Shown: one piece after another, positions 16,984 through 25,882 of the stretch
Layout: each line of letters starts with the position of its first letter
How positions within the stretch are numbered: position 1 is the stretch's first letter
Origin: an uncultured Collinsella sp.
Lineage (GTDB): Bacteria > Actinomycetota > Coriobacteriia > Coriobacteriales > Coriobacteriaceae
DNA: 64,000 bases
Direction of reading: 5' to 3'
Assembly (NCBI GenBank): GCA_902494195.1
Contig: CABUSH010000010.1
Span: forward strand, 1 to 64,000
Program-made: the position numbers and the translations under genes
The notes under the pieces: generated by a model
Told to the model about the DNA's origin: nothing
Databases searched by the model: none
What the model saw: the letters and a program-made list of their open reading frames with translations, nothing else

Positions 16984-19080
16984 TTACTTTTTGCGGGCAA
17001 GCTCACCGATGTTGGCGACGCCGGAGAAAACGGCCTCGAAGCGGTTGAGCAGCTTAAGGCGATTATCGCGGAGTTGCTCGTCCTTGTCCATGACCATAAC
17101 CTCGTCGAAGAAGCGGTCGATGGGGGCACGCAGAGCTGCAAGGGCGGCAAATGCGGCCGGGTAATCCTCGGCAGCAAGGGCGGCATCAACAGCGGTCTGA
17201 GCGGCCTCGGAGGCGTCGGCGAGCGCGAGCTCGGCCTCGCCCATCAGGCTGCGGTCGTACTCCGCACCCAGCTCGGGCTTGGAGATGTGCGCGGCGCGGG
17301 CATAGGCGGTAGCCAGGTTGTCGAAGGTCTCGGCATCGTTCTTGCGGGCCTCGTCGAGCGCGGCGCAGCGGGCGAAGAAGACGGACGGGGCGATGATGTG
17401 CACCGCGGAGACGGCGGCAACGGTATCGGCCGGGATCTTTTCGTCGCGGGCCATGCTCACAAGGCGGCCATGGAAGAAGTCGCGAACCTGTTGGGCGACC
17501 TCGGCGGCGTCGAACTCAATGCCCTGCTCGCTGTAGAGCTCGAGGGCGAAGTCGATGAGCGACGTGGGGTCAATCGGCAGGCGGTCGCGCAGGATGTTGA
17601 TGATGCCGATAGCGGCACGACGCAGCGCATAGGGGTCCGAAGAGCCGGTCGGGGGCTCGCCGATGGAAAAGATACCGGCGATGGTATCGAGCTTGTCGGC
17701 GCAGGCCACGATGCAGCCAGCGGTGCCCTCGGGCAGCTCGTCACCGGCAAAGCGGGGACGATAATGATCGCGAATAGCATGGGCGACCTCGTCGTTCTCC
17801 CCCATCGCGGTCGCGTAATAACCGCCCATCACGCCCTGCTGGCTCGTGAACTCGACGACGGCGTTGGACACCAGGTCTGCCTTGCACAGGTGCGCGGCGC
17901 GAGCAGCGTCGGCGGCAAGATGGGCGCCCAGATGAGCCTCGCGGGCGATAGCGAGCGCGAGCTGCTCGATGCGCTCGGACTTGGCGAGCACGCTACCGAG
18001 CTTCTCCTGGAAGGCAACCTTGGCCAGACGCTCACGGAATTCGTCGAGGGAGATCTTCAGGTCCTCCTCGTAGAAGAACTTAGCGTCGTCCAGACGGGCG
18101 CGCACGACGCGCTCGTTGCCGTCGATCACGCGCTCGGCGTTCTCGGGCTTGCTGTTGGAGACGACCACGAACTCACGCGTGAGCTTACCCTCGCCGTCAT
18201 AGATCGGGAAGTAGCGCTGATTGGTGAGCATGGACTCGCAGATGATCTCGTGCGGGACCTTGAGGAACTCCTCGTCGAAGGTACCGACGAGCACCGTCGG
18301 CCACTCGCAGAGGTTGATGACCTCTTCGAAGACCTTCTTGGGCGTATCAACATGGCAGCCGGGACGGGCAGCCTCGACCTCGGCGATACCGGCAAGGATG
18401 GCCTCACGACGACGCTCAGCAGAGAGCACGCCGGCGTCCTCGAGCACCTGCTCGTAGACGGCGGGGCTGGCAACCACATGGTCACCAGGGCCAAGTACGC
18501 GATGACCACGCGTGGTGTTGCCACTCGTCACGTCGGCAAACGACACGGGAACAACATCCTCGCCCAAAAGGCAGCAGATCCAACGGACCGGACGAACAAA
18601 GGTCGCGTGCTCGTGGCCCCAGCGCTGGCTGCGGTAGTTGGGCCACTGCAGGCCGGCAATAGTCTTCTCGCACAGAGCGGTCAGAATCGGCGTAGCCGGT
18701 GCGGAGGGAATGTTCTTCTCGGCGAACACATACTCGCGACCGTCAGTGTCCTCGCGTCGAACCAGGTCCTCGGCAGCCACACCGCACTTGCGGGCGAAGC
18801 CCTGGGCGGCCTTGGTGGCGTAGCCGTCGGCATCGAAGGCAATGTTTGCCGCGGGACCGCGCTTGACCTCATGGACCTCATCGGTCGCAGTGGCGACATC
18901 GGCCACGAGCGCAGCCAGACGACGAGGGCTCGAGATCACGCGGACCTCGCCATGGGCCAGACCGGCCTCGTCGAGGCCCTTGGCGATCATGGTGCCAAGC
19001 TGCTTGACGGCATTGTTCAACGGTGCGGAGGGCATTTCCTCCGTACCAATCTCAAACAGGAAATCCTTAGCGTCTGCCAT
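16984..19080 (-). CDS. glyS: Glycyl-tRNA synthetase beta subunit
   Basis: Large subunit of the bacterial alpha2-beta2 glycyl-tRNA synthetase; it binds tRNA and carries the HD-like and anticodon-binding domains. The 698-residue protein starts with FLFEIGTEEMPSAPL, then VRPVRWICCLLG and an HRVLGPGD segment, all typical of GlyS. It follows glyQ by 3 bases. The AASNAVVEF-like and MGGYYATAMGE segments near residue 410-425 are also family features. Confidence 0.98.
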   Translation of the reverse strand: MADAKDFLFEIGTEEMPSAPLNNAVKQLGTMIAKGLDEAGLAHGEVRVISSPRRLAALVADVATATDEVHEVKRGPAANIAFDADGYATKAAQGFARKCGVAAEDLVRREDTDGREYVFAEKNIPSAPATPILTALCEKTIAGLQWPNYRSQRWGHEHATFVRPVRWICCLLGEDVVPVSFADVTSGNTTRGHRVLGPGDHVVASPAVYEQVLEDAGVLSAERRREAILAGIAEVEAARPGCHVDTPKKVFEEVINLCEWPTVLVGTFDEEFLKVPHEIICESMLTNQRYFPIYDGEGKLTREFVVVSNSKPENAERVIDGNERVVRARLDDAKFFYEEDLKISLDEFRERLAKVAFQEKLGSVLAKSERIEQLALAIAREAHLGAHLAADAARAAHLCKADLVSNAVVEFTSQQGVMGGYYATAMGENDEVAHAIRDHYRPRFAGDELPEGTAGCIVACADKLDTIAGIFSIGEPPTGSSDPYALRRAAIGIINILRDRLPIDPTSLIDFALELYSEQGIEFDAAEVAQQVRDFFHGRLVSMARDEKIPADTVAAVSAVHIIAPSVFFARCAALDEARKNDAETFDNLATAYARAAHISKPELGAEYDRSLMGEAELALADASEAAQTAVDAALAAEDYPAAFAALAALRAPIDRFFDEVMVMDKDEQLRDNRLKLLNRFEAVFSGVANIGELARKK

Positions 19081-19083
19081 GGC

Positions 19084-19995
19084 TTACGCCACCTCGCCTT
19101 CCTGGTCGGCATTCTCGTTGACTCCGGCGACCTCGGCCATGTAGGCCTCGCAGCACGCCTTGGCGACGGCGCGGACGCGCAGGATGTAGTTGGCACGCTC
19201 GACCGCGGATAGGGCACCGCGGGCATCGAGCAGGTTGAAGGCGTGGCTGCACTTCATGACACAGTCGTACGCCGGCAGCGGCAGCTTTCGCTCCAGGCAG
19301 GAATGGCACTCGGCCTCGTAGTCGTCAAACTTCTGACGCATCATCTCGACGTTGGCGACCTCAAAGTTATAGGCACTGAACTCGCGCTCGTTCTCGAGGA
19401 ACACGTCGCCATAGGTCATGGGCGTGCCGTCGGGCAGGTAGCTCCACACCAGGTCGTAGACGGAGTTGACGCCCTGCGCATACATGGCGATACGCTCCAG
19501 GCCATAGGTGATCTCGACAGGCACGGGGTCGACCTCGATGCCGCCCACCTGCTGGAAGTACGTAAACTGCGTGACCTCCATGCCGTTGAGCCAGACCTCC
19601 CAGCCAAGACCCCAGGCGCCGAGCGTCGGGCTCTCCCAGTCGTCCTCGACAAAGCGGACGTCATGGTCGTTGGGGTCCAGGCCAATGGCGGCCAGCGAAC
19701 CCAGGTAGAGCTCCTGGGCGTTGACCGGCGAGGGCTTGATGAGCACCTGGAACTGATAGTAGTGCTGCATGCGGTTAGGGTTCTCGCCGTAGCGGCCGTC
19801 GGCGGGACGGCGGCAGGGCTGCGCATAGCAGGTGCGCCACTCGGCGGGACCGAGCGAGCGCAGCGTGGTCGCGGTATGGAAGGTACCGGCACCGACCTCG
19901 GAGTCATAGGGCTGCATAATGACGCAGCCCTGCTCGCCCCAGTACTGCTGGAGGCGCAGGATGATGTCTTGGAAGGAAAGCGATGAAGCGTTCAT
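19084..19995 (-). CDS. glyQ: Glycyl-tRNA synthetase alpha subunit
   Basis: Catalytic class II aminoacyl-tRNA synthetase subunit of 303 residues, with LSFQDIILRLQQYWGEQGC, MQPYDSEVGAGTFHTAT and EPSRRPADGRYGENPNR-like motifs (here QPCRRPADGRYGENPNRMQ). ATG start. It heads the glyQ-glyS-PPDK regulator-ppdK run. The 59-base gap to lepB is too short for a T-box, and none is visible. Confidence 0.98.
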   Translation of the reverse strand: MNASSLSFQDIILRLQQYWGEQGCVIMQPYDSEVGAGTFHTATTLRSLGPAEWRTCYAQPCRRPADGRYGENPNRMQHYYQFQVLIKPSPVNAQELYLGSLAAIGLDPNDHDVRFVEDDWESPTLGAWGLGWEVWLNGMEVTQFTYFQQVGGIEVDPVPVEITYGLERIAMYAQGVNSVYDLVWSYLPDGTPMTYGDVFLENEREFSAYNFEVANVEMMRQKFDDYEAECHSCLERKLPLPAYDCVMKCSHAFNLLDARGALSAVERANYILRVRAVAKACCEAYMAEVAGVNENADQEGEVA

Positions 19996-20054
19996 GCCTC
20001 TAATATCCCCTCGTCGAAACGATTACACGGTTAGGTACTGTACTATAGCGGTTT

Positions 20055-20624
20055 TTAGTCGATAGCGCCGATGCGGTTGAGCGGCCAGTAGCGCACAAGC
20101 GCCACAGCGATCAAATCAGAGCGATCGACGGGACCAAAGTAGCGTGAGTCGGCAGAGTTTTCGCGGTTGTCGCCCATCACCCACACGCACCCGTCGGGAA
20201 CGGTGTAGGGATAGCTTACCTGAGCGCCGGGCGCTTGGACCGAAAGTGGCCAGCTCATGCCCGTCGTATAGTCCTCGTCGAGCGCTTGGCCGTCAACGAC
20301 CACCTTGCCATCCTGCAGGTCGACCGTCTGGCCGGCCGTGGCAATAACGCGCTTGACAAGAACATCATGCTCGGAGGTGCCATCGGGGTTGTGAAACACC
20401 ACGATATCGCCCTGCTTGACGGGCTGACCGAGCTCGAGGCTCACCTTTTGCGCCAGGATCTGGTCGCCAATCTCGATTGTGTCCTCCATAGAGCCGGTGG
20501 GCACCACAAAGGGCTCGACCACAAAGGTGCGGATCAGGAAGGTGGCCACAAGCGCGATCGCGATGACCGCGATCCACTCAAAAGCGCCCCTCAACGCGGA
20601 ATGTTGCGTAGGAACCATACTCAC
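20055..20624 (-). CDS. lepB: Signal peptidase I
   Basis: Membrane-bound serine/lysine protease that cleaves Sec signal peptides. The 189-residue protein has one N-terminal membrane helix (about 16-34), the catalytic Ser45 in VPTGSMEDTI, the catalytic Lys91 in DVLVKRVIA, and GDNRENSADSRYFGPV near the C-terminus. It overlaps trmD by 4 bases, so it is the last gene of rpsP-khpA-rimM-trmD-lepB. Confidence 0.97.
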   Translation of the reverse strand: MSMVPTQHSALRGAFEWIAVIAIALVATFLIRTFVVEPFVVPTGSMEDTIEIGDQILAQKVSLELGQPVKQGDIVVFHNPDGTSEHDVLVKRVIATAGQTVDLQDGKVVVDGQALDEDYTTGMSWPLSVQAPGAQVSYPYTVPDGCVWVMGDNRENSADSRYFGPVDRSDLIAVALVRYWPLNRIGAID

Positions 20625-21379
20625 TCCTCGCTCTGCGAATACGAAGCGTCAAGGATCTCCTGCGCGTAAGCGCGCTCCTCGGGCGTGAGCCGCGCAGTCT
20701 CGATCAGGTCGGGACGCCAGCGACAGGTGCGCTCGATGGCATTCTTGCGGCGCCAGGCATCGACCTTGGCGTGATCGCCGCTCACGAGCACCGGAGGAAC
20801 GCCCTCGCCGTTAAACTCGGCGGGGCGGGTGTACTGCGCGTACTCGAGCAGGCCTCCGTCCTCGGCGGTCGAGAACGACTCGTCCACGTTGCTCATCTCG
20901 TCGCCCAGGGCGCCGGGAATGAGGCGTACGACGGCATCGGCAACGACCATCGCGGGCAGCTCGCCGCCCGTGAGCACATAGTCGCCGATCGACAGACGTT
21001 CATCGGCATACGCATACGCGCGCTCGTCGACGCCCTCGTAACGGCTGCACACAAACAGCAGGCGCTCACTTTTGAGCAGGCGCTCGGCCACATGCTGCGT
21101 AAAAGGCTCGCCACAGGGGGTAAAGAACACCACAGTGGGCTTAGGACCCTCTGCGCTAATGGCCTCGATGGCCTCTGCGATAGGCTCGACCTTCATGAGC
21201 ATGCCCTGCCCGCCGCCGTACGGCTCGTCATCGACGGTACGATGGCGGTCGTGCGTCCAGTCGCGCAGGTTATACGCCTTAAAATCAAAAAGGCCGGCCT
21301 TGCGGGCGCGGCCCAAAATCGATGTGGACATAACGGGCTCAAACATCTCGGGAAAGACCGAAAGGGTCTCGATCAGCAT
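20621..21379 (-). CDS. trmD: tRNA (guanine-37-N1)-methyltransferase
   Basis: SPOUT methyltransferase making m1G37 in tRNA, which prevents frameshifting. The 252-residue protein shows FPEMFEP, DDEPYGGGQGMLM, CSRYEGVDERA and SIGDYVLTGGELPAMV, the trefoil-knot SAM-binding segments. ATG start 10 bases after the rimM stop region. Its position after rimM is standard. Confidence 0.98.
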   Translation of the reverse strand: MLIETLSVFPEMFEPVMSTSILGRARKAGLFDFKAYNLRDWTHDRHRTVDDEPYGGGQGMLMKVEPIAEAIEAISAEGPKPTVVFFTPCGEPFTQHVAERLLKSERLLFVCSRYEGVDERAYAYADERLSIGDYVLTGGELPAMVVADAVVRLIPGALGDEMSNVDESFSTAEDGGLLEYAQYTRPAEFNGEGVPPVLVSGDHAKVDAWRRKNAIERTCRWRPDLIETARLTPEERAYAQEILDASYSQSEE

Positions 21380-21389
21380 GTTGTCCTCC

Positions 21390-21911
21390 CTACTTGTCCA
21401 TATCGATCAGGCCGTCCATAACGTGGACGGAAATTGTTCCTGTGTCGGGAAGATCGAGCACAACCTGCTCGATCACGGGAATCAGTACCTCGCCGTACCG
21501 ATCGCCCTCGACAACCCAAACATCGTTCGCGGGCGTCGACATGATCTCGACGATCATGCCGAGCGAACCGAAGCGCTCGTCGACCACCTCGCGACCCATC
21601 AGGTCGGTATAGGCAGCGTCGAGCGAATCGAGCTCAAAGTCGTCGCGATTTGCCAGCACATAGCATCCCGTGATGCCCTCGGCGGCCGTCAAGTCGTCAA
21701 TGCCCTCAAACGAGACCAGATCGCCATCGCCCGTATCGGTGACGGACACGACCGTGCAAAAGCGGTCGCGCTTGAGCGCCGGCGGCGTCAGGGCGACGCG
21801 CATGCCCGGCTCTAATACAGAAGGAAGCCCCCGCAGCGGCTGCGCGAGGACCTCCCCCTTCCTTCCGTGCGGCTTGACCACACGGGCGATGTTTTTGTAC
21901 TGGGACCTCAA
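21390..21911 (-). CDS. rimM: Ribosome maturation factor RimM
   Basis: Assists 30S head assembly by binding S19. 173 residues with IARVVKPHGRKGEVLAQP at the N-terminus (RimM beta-barrel) and a PRC-barrel C-terminal half with GSLGMIVEIMSTPANDVWVV. ATG start 4 bases after the khpA stop. Normal length and context. Confidence 0.95.
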   Translation of the reverse strand: MRSQYKNIARVVKPHGRKGEVLAQPLRGLPSVLEPGMRVALTPPALKRDRFCTVVSVTDTGDGDLVSFEGIDDLTAAEGITGCYVLANRDDFELDSLDAAYTDLMGREVVDERFGSLGMIVEIMSTPANDVWVVEGDRYGEVLIPVIEQVVLDLPDTGTISVHVMDGLIDMDK

Positions 21912-21915
21912 GGTC

Positions 21916-22200
21916 CTAGCCCAGAACCTCTACCTCGACAGCAGTGTCGAGGCGAGCGGCCAGTGCACGGGCGAGCGTGCGAATGGCCTTGATGGTACGG
22001 CCACGACGGCCGATGACCTTAGCGACGTCATCCTCGGCGACCGAAACCTCAATCGTAGAGGCGTCATCACCATCGATGACCTCAAGGCTCACGGAATCCG
22101 GGTCGTCGACGATCTGAACAACGAGATATTCGACGAGATCGGCGATGCGATCTGAGAGCATTGCCTCACCCTCGAGCTGTGCAGCGTCAACCTCAGGCAC
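21916..22200 (-). CDS. khpA: KH-domain RNA-binding protein KhpA
   Basis: Small KH protein of 94 residues with the GxxG loop in KVIGRRGRTIKAIR (about 62-75) and an N-terminal helix LSDRIADLVEYLVVQIVDDP typical of the YlqC/KhpA family. In streptococci KhpA with KhpB binds RNA and affects cell elongation. It is encoded between rpsP and rimM as in most Gram-positives. A start at the internal Met (14 codons in) is possible. Confidence 0.93.
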   Translation of the reverse strand: MPEVDAAQLEGEAMLSDRIADLVEYLVVQIVDDPDSVSLEVIDGDDASTIEVSVAEDDVAKVIGRRGRTIKAIRTLARALAARLDTAVEVEVLG

Positions 22201-22203
22201 GAT

Positions 22204-22545
22204 TTACTCCTCGGCGCCCTCAGCGGCCTCAGCGGCAGCCTTAGCGGCCTCGGCCTCTTTGGCGAGCTGCTTCTTGGACTTCTTGACGACGGTCTCGGTC
22301 TTCTCGCCCTCGTTGGCGGCCTTGACCAGAGCGGCGACGGCGTCGGTGAGCTGAGCGCCCTTGGACTGCCAGTCGGCGATCTTCTCGAGGTCGAGGTTGA
22401 TGGTCTTGGGGGCGGTCATCGGGTTGTAGCGGCCAACCTCCTCGATGATACGACCGTCACGCGGGGCGCGGGAATCGGCGACGACGACACGGTAGTACGG
22501 ACGCTTCTTAGCGCCGTGACGAGCAAGGCGAATCTTGACTGCCAA
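22204..22545 (-). CDS. rpsP: 30S ribosomal protein S16
   Basis: 113 residues beginning (M)AVKIRLARHGAKKRPYYRVV, the universal S16 start. The initiation codon is TTG at 22545, fixed by GGAGGAG six bases upstream; upstream in-frame codons are not conserved. The C-terminal about 35 residues are a Lys/Glu/Ala-rich extension. First gene of the operon with lepB, driven by the promoter at 22602-22630. Confidence 0.98.
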   Translation of the reverse strand: MAVKIRLARHGAKKRPYYRVVVADSRAPRDGRIIEEVGRYNPMTAPKTINLDLEKIADWQSKGAQLTDAVAALVKAANEGEKTETVVKKSKKQLAKEAEAAKAAAEAAEGAEE

Positions 22546-22601
22546 AGGAAACTCCTCCAACCAAGCAGCTTTAGGCTGCAACTACAAACAAACAGTTGAA
22601 C

Positions 22602-22630
22602 ATAATACGCCATCGACGCGGGCAGGTGAA
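22602..22630 (-). promoter_or_regulatory. Promoter of the rpsP-khpA-rimM-trmD-lepB operon
   Basis: Minus strand: -35 TTCACC, 17-base spacer, -10 TATTAT. Leader of about 50 bases to the rpsP TTG. Confidence 0.65.
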
Positions 22631-22734
22631 GTCCGTGAGACCAACTTCTTCGGTGTAGTCGAGGGCAAATCCATATCTTAGACAAGAATTCGGGATTTGC
22701 AAGCACATACACGCACCCCACATGAGCTGCGCGG

Positions 22735-22740
22735 TATACT
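22735..22740 (+). promoter_or_regulatory. -10 element of dinB
   Basis: TATACT matches the -10 consensus, but no good -35 lies 15-19 bases upstream. A start site 6-7 bases downstream would fall on or next to the ATG at 22747, implying a leaderless or nearly leaderless message from that codon. Confidence 0.45.
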
Positions 22741-22746
22741 CATGAC

Positions 22747-24000
22747 ATGGAAAGACGCGAACATACATACGGTTATGAGGATGCCATGGGCGTCACGCCG
22801 CCTCCCTGGACGGGTCCGGCGGTGGGACTCATGGACCTCGATGCGTTTTTTGCGAGCGTGGAAATGCTCGATCATCCCGAATGGCGAGGAAAGCCGCTCA
22901 TCGTGGGCGGAGACGCCGATTCGCGTGGCGTCGTGTCTACGTGTTCGTATGAGGCACGTCGCTTTGGCGTGCACTCTGCCATGGCCTCGGCCGAGGCGCG
23001 GCGCTTGTGCCCGCAAGCCATTTGGACGCACGGGCACTTTGATCGCTACCGCGAGGTGAGCGCGCAAGTCATGGCGATTCTCGCCGAGGAGACGCCGCGC
23101 GTTGAGCGCGTATCCATCGACGAAGCCTTTATCGATATCACACCGGGTCGCTTTGCGCCCGAAGACCCGCTGCTGGTTGCGCGGCGTATAAGCGACCGCG
23201 TGGCAGCGCTGGGAGTGACGTGCTCCATTGGCGTGGGCTGCAACAAGACGGTTGCAAAGATCGCAAGCGAGCGGGATAAGCCGTTTGGGTTGACCATCGT
23301 GCGCCCCGGAACCGAGCAGCGCTTTTTGGCCGCACTGCCGGTATCTGCCATGAGTGGCATTGGGCGCTCGGCCGAGGAGCGACTGCGCCGCATGTGCATC
23401 TACACCCTCGGAGAGCTATCGCGTGCACCGGAATCCACCTTGGCCTCTATTTTTGGCGTCAATGGCGAGCGCATGCGTCAGCGTGCGCTGGGACTCGAAA
23501 TCTCTGAAGTCACGAGCCTCGATGAAGAGCGCGAGGTCAAGTCGGTCAGCAATGAACGCACCTTTGCTAAAGATTTGACTGAGCGTGGGGATATTGAGGC
23601 GGCGATTGCGCTGTTGGGAGAGTCAGTGGGACGCCGTCTGCGCCGTCAGGGGCTGACGGGTGCCACGGTAACGCTCAAGCTCAAGTATTCGTATGGCAGC
23701 GGGCGTACGGCACAGCGCCGGCTGCCTCATCCGACCGACGATGAGAACATTTTCGTGGCGGTTGCACTCGAACTGCTCGACAATATCTGGCAGGAAGGCA
23801 TGCATGTTCGCTTAGCGGGCATCGGCATGAGCGACTTCGACCACCAAGGCGGGATCCAAACCGACCTGTTCTGCGAAGTCGATGATCGCGGAGCCCAATC
23901 CAGCGACCGCCGCGACCTCTCCGTCGCCATCGACGCCGTCCGAGACAAGTTCGGCGACACCGCCCTATCCTTCGGCCGCCAATCCCGCTTCAACGATTAA
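22747..24000 (+). CDS. dinB: DNA polymerase IV (Y-family translesion polymerase)
   Basis: Error-prone polymerase. Up to 417 residues: palm motif VGLMDLDAFFASVEML with the catalytic Asp, YEARRFGVHSAM, the second catalytic site RVERVSIDEAFIDIT, SIGVGCNKTVAKIAS, and a C-terminal little-finger domain. Start uncertain: ATG 22747 has no ribosome-binding site, while the ATG at 22786 (residue 14) is preceded by TGAGGATGCC and would give 404 residues. It is the only plus-strand gene in the left 43 kb and faces the rpsP operon. No canonical LexA box is visible in the 200-base divergent region. Confidence 0.95.
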   Translation: MERREHTYGYEDAMGVTPPPWTGPAVGLMDLDAFFASVEMLDHPEWRGKPLIVGGDADSRGVVSTCSYEARRFGVHSAMASAEARRLCPQAIWTHGHFDRYREVSAQVMAILAEETPRVERVSIDEAFIDITPGRFAPEDPLLVARRISDRVAALGVTCSIGVGCNKTVAKIASERDKPFGLTIVRPGTEQRFLAALPVSAMSGIGRSAEERLRRMCIYTLGELSRAPESTLASIFGVNGERMRQRALGLEISEVTSLDEEREVKSVSNERTFAKDLTERGDIEAAIALLGESVGRRLRRQGLTGATVTLKLKYSYGSGRTAQRRLPHPTDDENIFVAVALELLDNIWQEGMHVRLAGIGMSDFDHQGGIQTDLFCEVDDRGAQSSDRRDLSVAIDAVRDKFGDTALSFGRQSRFND

Positions 24001-24012
24001 CCGCCTTTGGGC

Positions 24013-24055
24013 AAAAAGAAAGCCGGGCAGGTGCGGAAAACCGCACCTGCCCGGC
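24013..24055 (-). terminator. Intrinsic terminator of obg-nadD-yqeK-rsfS
   Basis: A perfect 15-bp stem GCCGGGCAGGTGCGG with a TTTT loop, followed on the minus strand by TTTCTTTTT. It sits between the convergent rsfS and dinB ends, so the stem may also stop dinB transcripts although the plus side lacks a T-run. Confidence 0.9.
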
Positions 24056-24096
24056 GATATGCGTGAGGGTAGCTAAACCCCGTCTCAAATGAGCTA

Positions 24097-24552
24097 CTAG
24101 AGGAGGTTGAGGGGGAGCTGGGGGGCGTCTCCCCAGAGTTTCTCGAGGCGGTAGAAGTCGCGGGCTTCGGGAGTGAAGACGTGGACGACAACCGAACCAT
24201 AGTCCATGAGCATCCAGGTCTTCTGCTCGCGACCCTCGATGGAGAACGGGTGCTCGCCGCAAGCCTCGGCGACCTTCTCCTCGATCTCGTCGACGATAGA
24301 ATCGACCTGGCGGTTATTGGTACCGGTGGCAAGCACAAAGTAGTCGCATACGTCGGAAAGCTCGGTCAGGTCGAGCACCTGAACGTCCTCGCCCTTCTTG
24401 TCGTAGGCGGCCTGCGCAGCGGCGCGGGCGACATCCTCGGCGGCGACACCGCTCGCGGACAGCGAGGCGGCGGTGCGGTCGGACGTGGCGGCGAAGCTCT
24501 TGTGCTCCACGTTCTCAAGAATCTGCTCGTCAGTCATGGTCTCGTCGGCCAT
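24097..24552 (-). CDS. rsfS: Ribosomal silencing factor RsfS
   Basis: Binds L14 and blocks subunit joining in starvation. From ATG 24552 (AAAGAGG upstream) 151 residues. The C-terminal half is the RsfS domain: VLDLTELSDVCDYFVLATGTNNRQV and WMLMDYGSVVVHVFTPEARDFYRLEKLW. About 50 Ala/Glu-rich residues precede the domain, an unusual extension of unknown role. Last gene of the obg-nadD-yqeK-rsfS run. Confidence 0.96.
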   Translation of the reverse strand: MADETMTDEQILENVEHKSFAATSDRTAASLSASGVAAEDVARAAAQAAYDKKGEDVQVLDLTELSDVCDYFVLATGTNNRQVDSIVDEIEEKVAEACGEHPFSIEGREQKTWMLMDYGSVVVHVFTPEARDFYRLEKLWGDAPQLPLNLL

Positions 24553-24580
24553 GGAATACCTCTTTCTAGACACACCCGAG

Positions 24581-25189
24581 CTAGCGCAGCTGGGCGTAAT
24601 GGTTGTAAATCGTAATAGCCGTGGGATAAAGATAGCGCCCGGACTGGATCACATAGACCAAACCCTGCGCAAAACAGGAGAAGAACAACTCGTCGAGCGT
24701 CGACTCCCCCACCATCTTGCGCAGCGCATGCGCATAGTCGCCGTGGCGGTTGGGCTCGATGGCATCGGCCACAAAGACCACCATATCGAGCGGCGTCATG
24801 TCGCAGGCACCCACGGTGTGACGGTCGACAGCCTGGAAAACGGCCGGCGACAACTCGGGGAAAAGCTGCGGAAGCTCATAGGCGGCAACAGGACCATGCA
24901 AAAGCGGCGTCGCGGCGGAAGGAGAGCCGGCAATCTTAATGCCGTAATGCAGAGCGCGCGTAACCAGCTCGTCGTCGGAGAGCACTTTGTCCCAGTCGTG
25001 GATCAGACCGGCAGCAGCGGCATCAAAGCGGTCAACGCCGTAGACCTCGGCCAGATGAAGTGCGGTCTCGGCAACACCCAGCGAATGCACATAGCGCTTG
25101 CGCTTATCCTTCATGCGAACATCGAGCAGCTCTTGAATGCGCTTGAGCAGCGCGCGCTCATCGCCCTCAAACTGATCCTCTACCGACAA
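24581..25189 (-). CDS. yqeK: YqeK-type HD-domain hydrolase, probable symmetrical Ap4A hydrolase
   Basis: 202-residue HD-superfamily protein: metal ligands in RYVHSLGVAETA, GLIHDWDKVL, LLHGPVAAY and the later FVADAIEPNR. This is the YqeK pattern, and Gram-positive YqeK proteins hydrolyse Ap4A to two ADP. TTG start after GGGGGTCTACG. Location between nadD and rsfS is the standard Gram-positive context and supports the assignment. Confidence 0.92.
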   Translation of the reverse strand: MSVEDQFEGDERALLKRIQELLDVRMKDKRKRYVHSLGVAETALHLAEVYGVDRFDAAAAGLIHDWDKVLSDDELVTRALHYGIKIAGSPSAATPLLHGPVAAYELPQLFPELSPAVFQAVDRHTVGACDMTPLDMVVFVADAIEPNRHGDYAHALRKMVGESTLDELFFSCFAQGLVYVIQSGRYLYPTAITIYNHYAQLR

Positions 25190-25201
25190 CGTAGACCCCC
25201 A

Positions 25202-25879
25202 TCACTCAAAATCTTCTTGGCCCAATTCGGCATATAGCCTGCGTTTGCGAATGTAGCCGAGCACGGACTCGCTCGTAAGGTAGCGCACGCTCATGCCGCG
25301 GGCAACTCGCTTACGAATGTTCGTCGAGCTGATCGCCAGCGCCGGAATCTGAATATAGCGCACGTCGAACGGCAGCCCCGACTCTTTGATTCGGGCACGC
25401 GCCGTATCGATATCAAAGCCCGGTCGCGTCGCCGCAATAAAGGTAGCAAGCTCAGCGATTCGTTCGGCATCATGCCAGGTCACGATATCGATAATCGCGT
25501 CGGCGCCCGTAATAAAGTAGAGCTTTACCTGCGGCGGGTAAAAGTCGCGAAGGGCATGAAGCGTATCGGCCGTATAGGTTACGCCCGGGCGGTCGATCTC
25601 GAACCGGCTCGCCAAAAAGGCCGGGTTCGCGGCGGTGGCGAGGACCGTCATGGCATAACGGTCCTCGGCAGGCGTCACCGGCTTGTCAAGCTTAAAGGCG
25701 GGAGACCCTGCCGGCATAAAGAGCACAGCGTCCAAGTTGAGCGACTCGCGCGCCTGCTCGGCAGTCACCAGATGCCCGTAATGGATGGGATCAAAGGTGC
25801 CACCCATAATGCCGAGCCTAAACTCCTGCCCGTCCTCTAGAGGAAGCTCGGGCAGACCGATTCCACCGCGCAGCGACAT
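25202..25879 (-). CDS. nadD: Nicotinate-nucleotide adenylyltransferase
   Basis: Adenylates nicotinate mononucleotide in NAD synthesis. The 225-residue protein has the nucleotidyltransferase motif GGTFDPIHYGH (26-36) and the C-terminal ISSTNIRKRVARG segment. About 22 residues precede the conserved domain. The ATG is one base after the obg stop (TAAGCCATG), with the ribosome-binding site in the obg tail. Confidence 0.96.
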   Translation of the reverse strand: MSLRGGIGLPELPLEDGQEFRLGIMGGTFDPIHYGHLVTAEQARESLNLDAVLFMPAGSPAFKLDKPVTPAEDRYAMTVLATAANPAFLASRFEIDRPGVTYTADTLHALRDFYPPQVKLYFITGADAIIDIVTWHDAERIAELATFIAATRPGFDIDTARARIKESGLPFDVRYIQIPALAISSTNIRKRVARGMSVRYLTSESVLGYIRKRRLYAELGQEDFE

Positions 25880-25882
25880 GGC

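Noticed and set aside
18482..18673. Short minus-strand frame inside glyS and similar frames within other genes
   Set aside because: Each overlaps a confident gene in a different frame and lacks a ribosome-binding site.
16732..19212. 826-codon plus-strand open frame opposite glyS
   Set aside because: Antisense to a certain gene, low-complexity Gly/Val/Leu/Asp sequence, no ribosome-binding site.
19996..20054. T-box riboswitch for glyQ-glyS
   Set aside because: The gap is 59 bases and shows no T-box sequence or specifier stem.
22546..22746. LexA box upstream of dinB
   Set aside because: No GAAC-N4-GTTC type palindrome; GAAC...GGTT at about 22757 has the wrong spacing.
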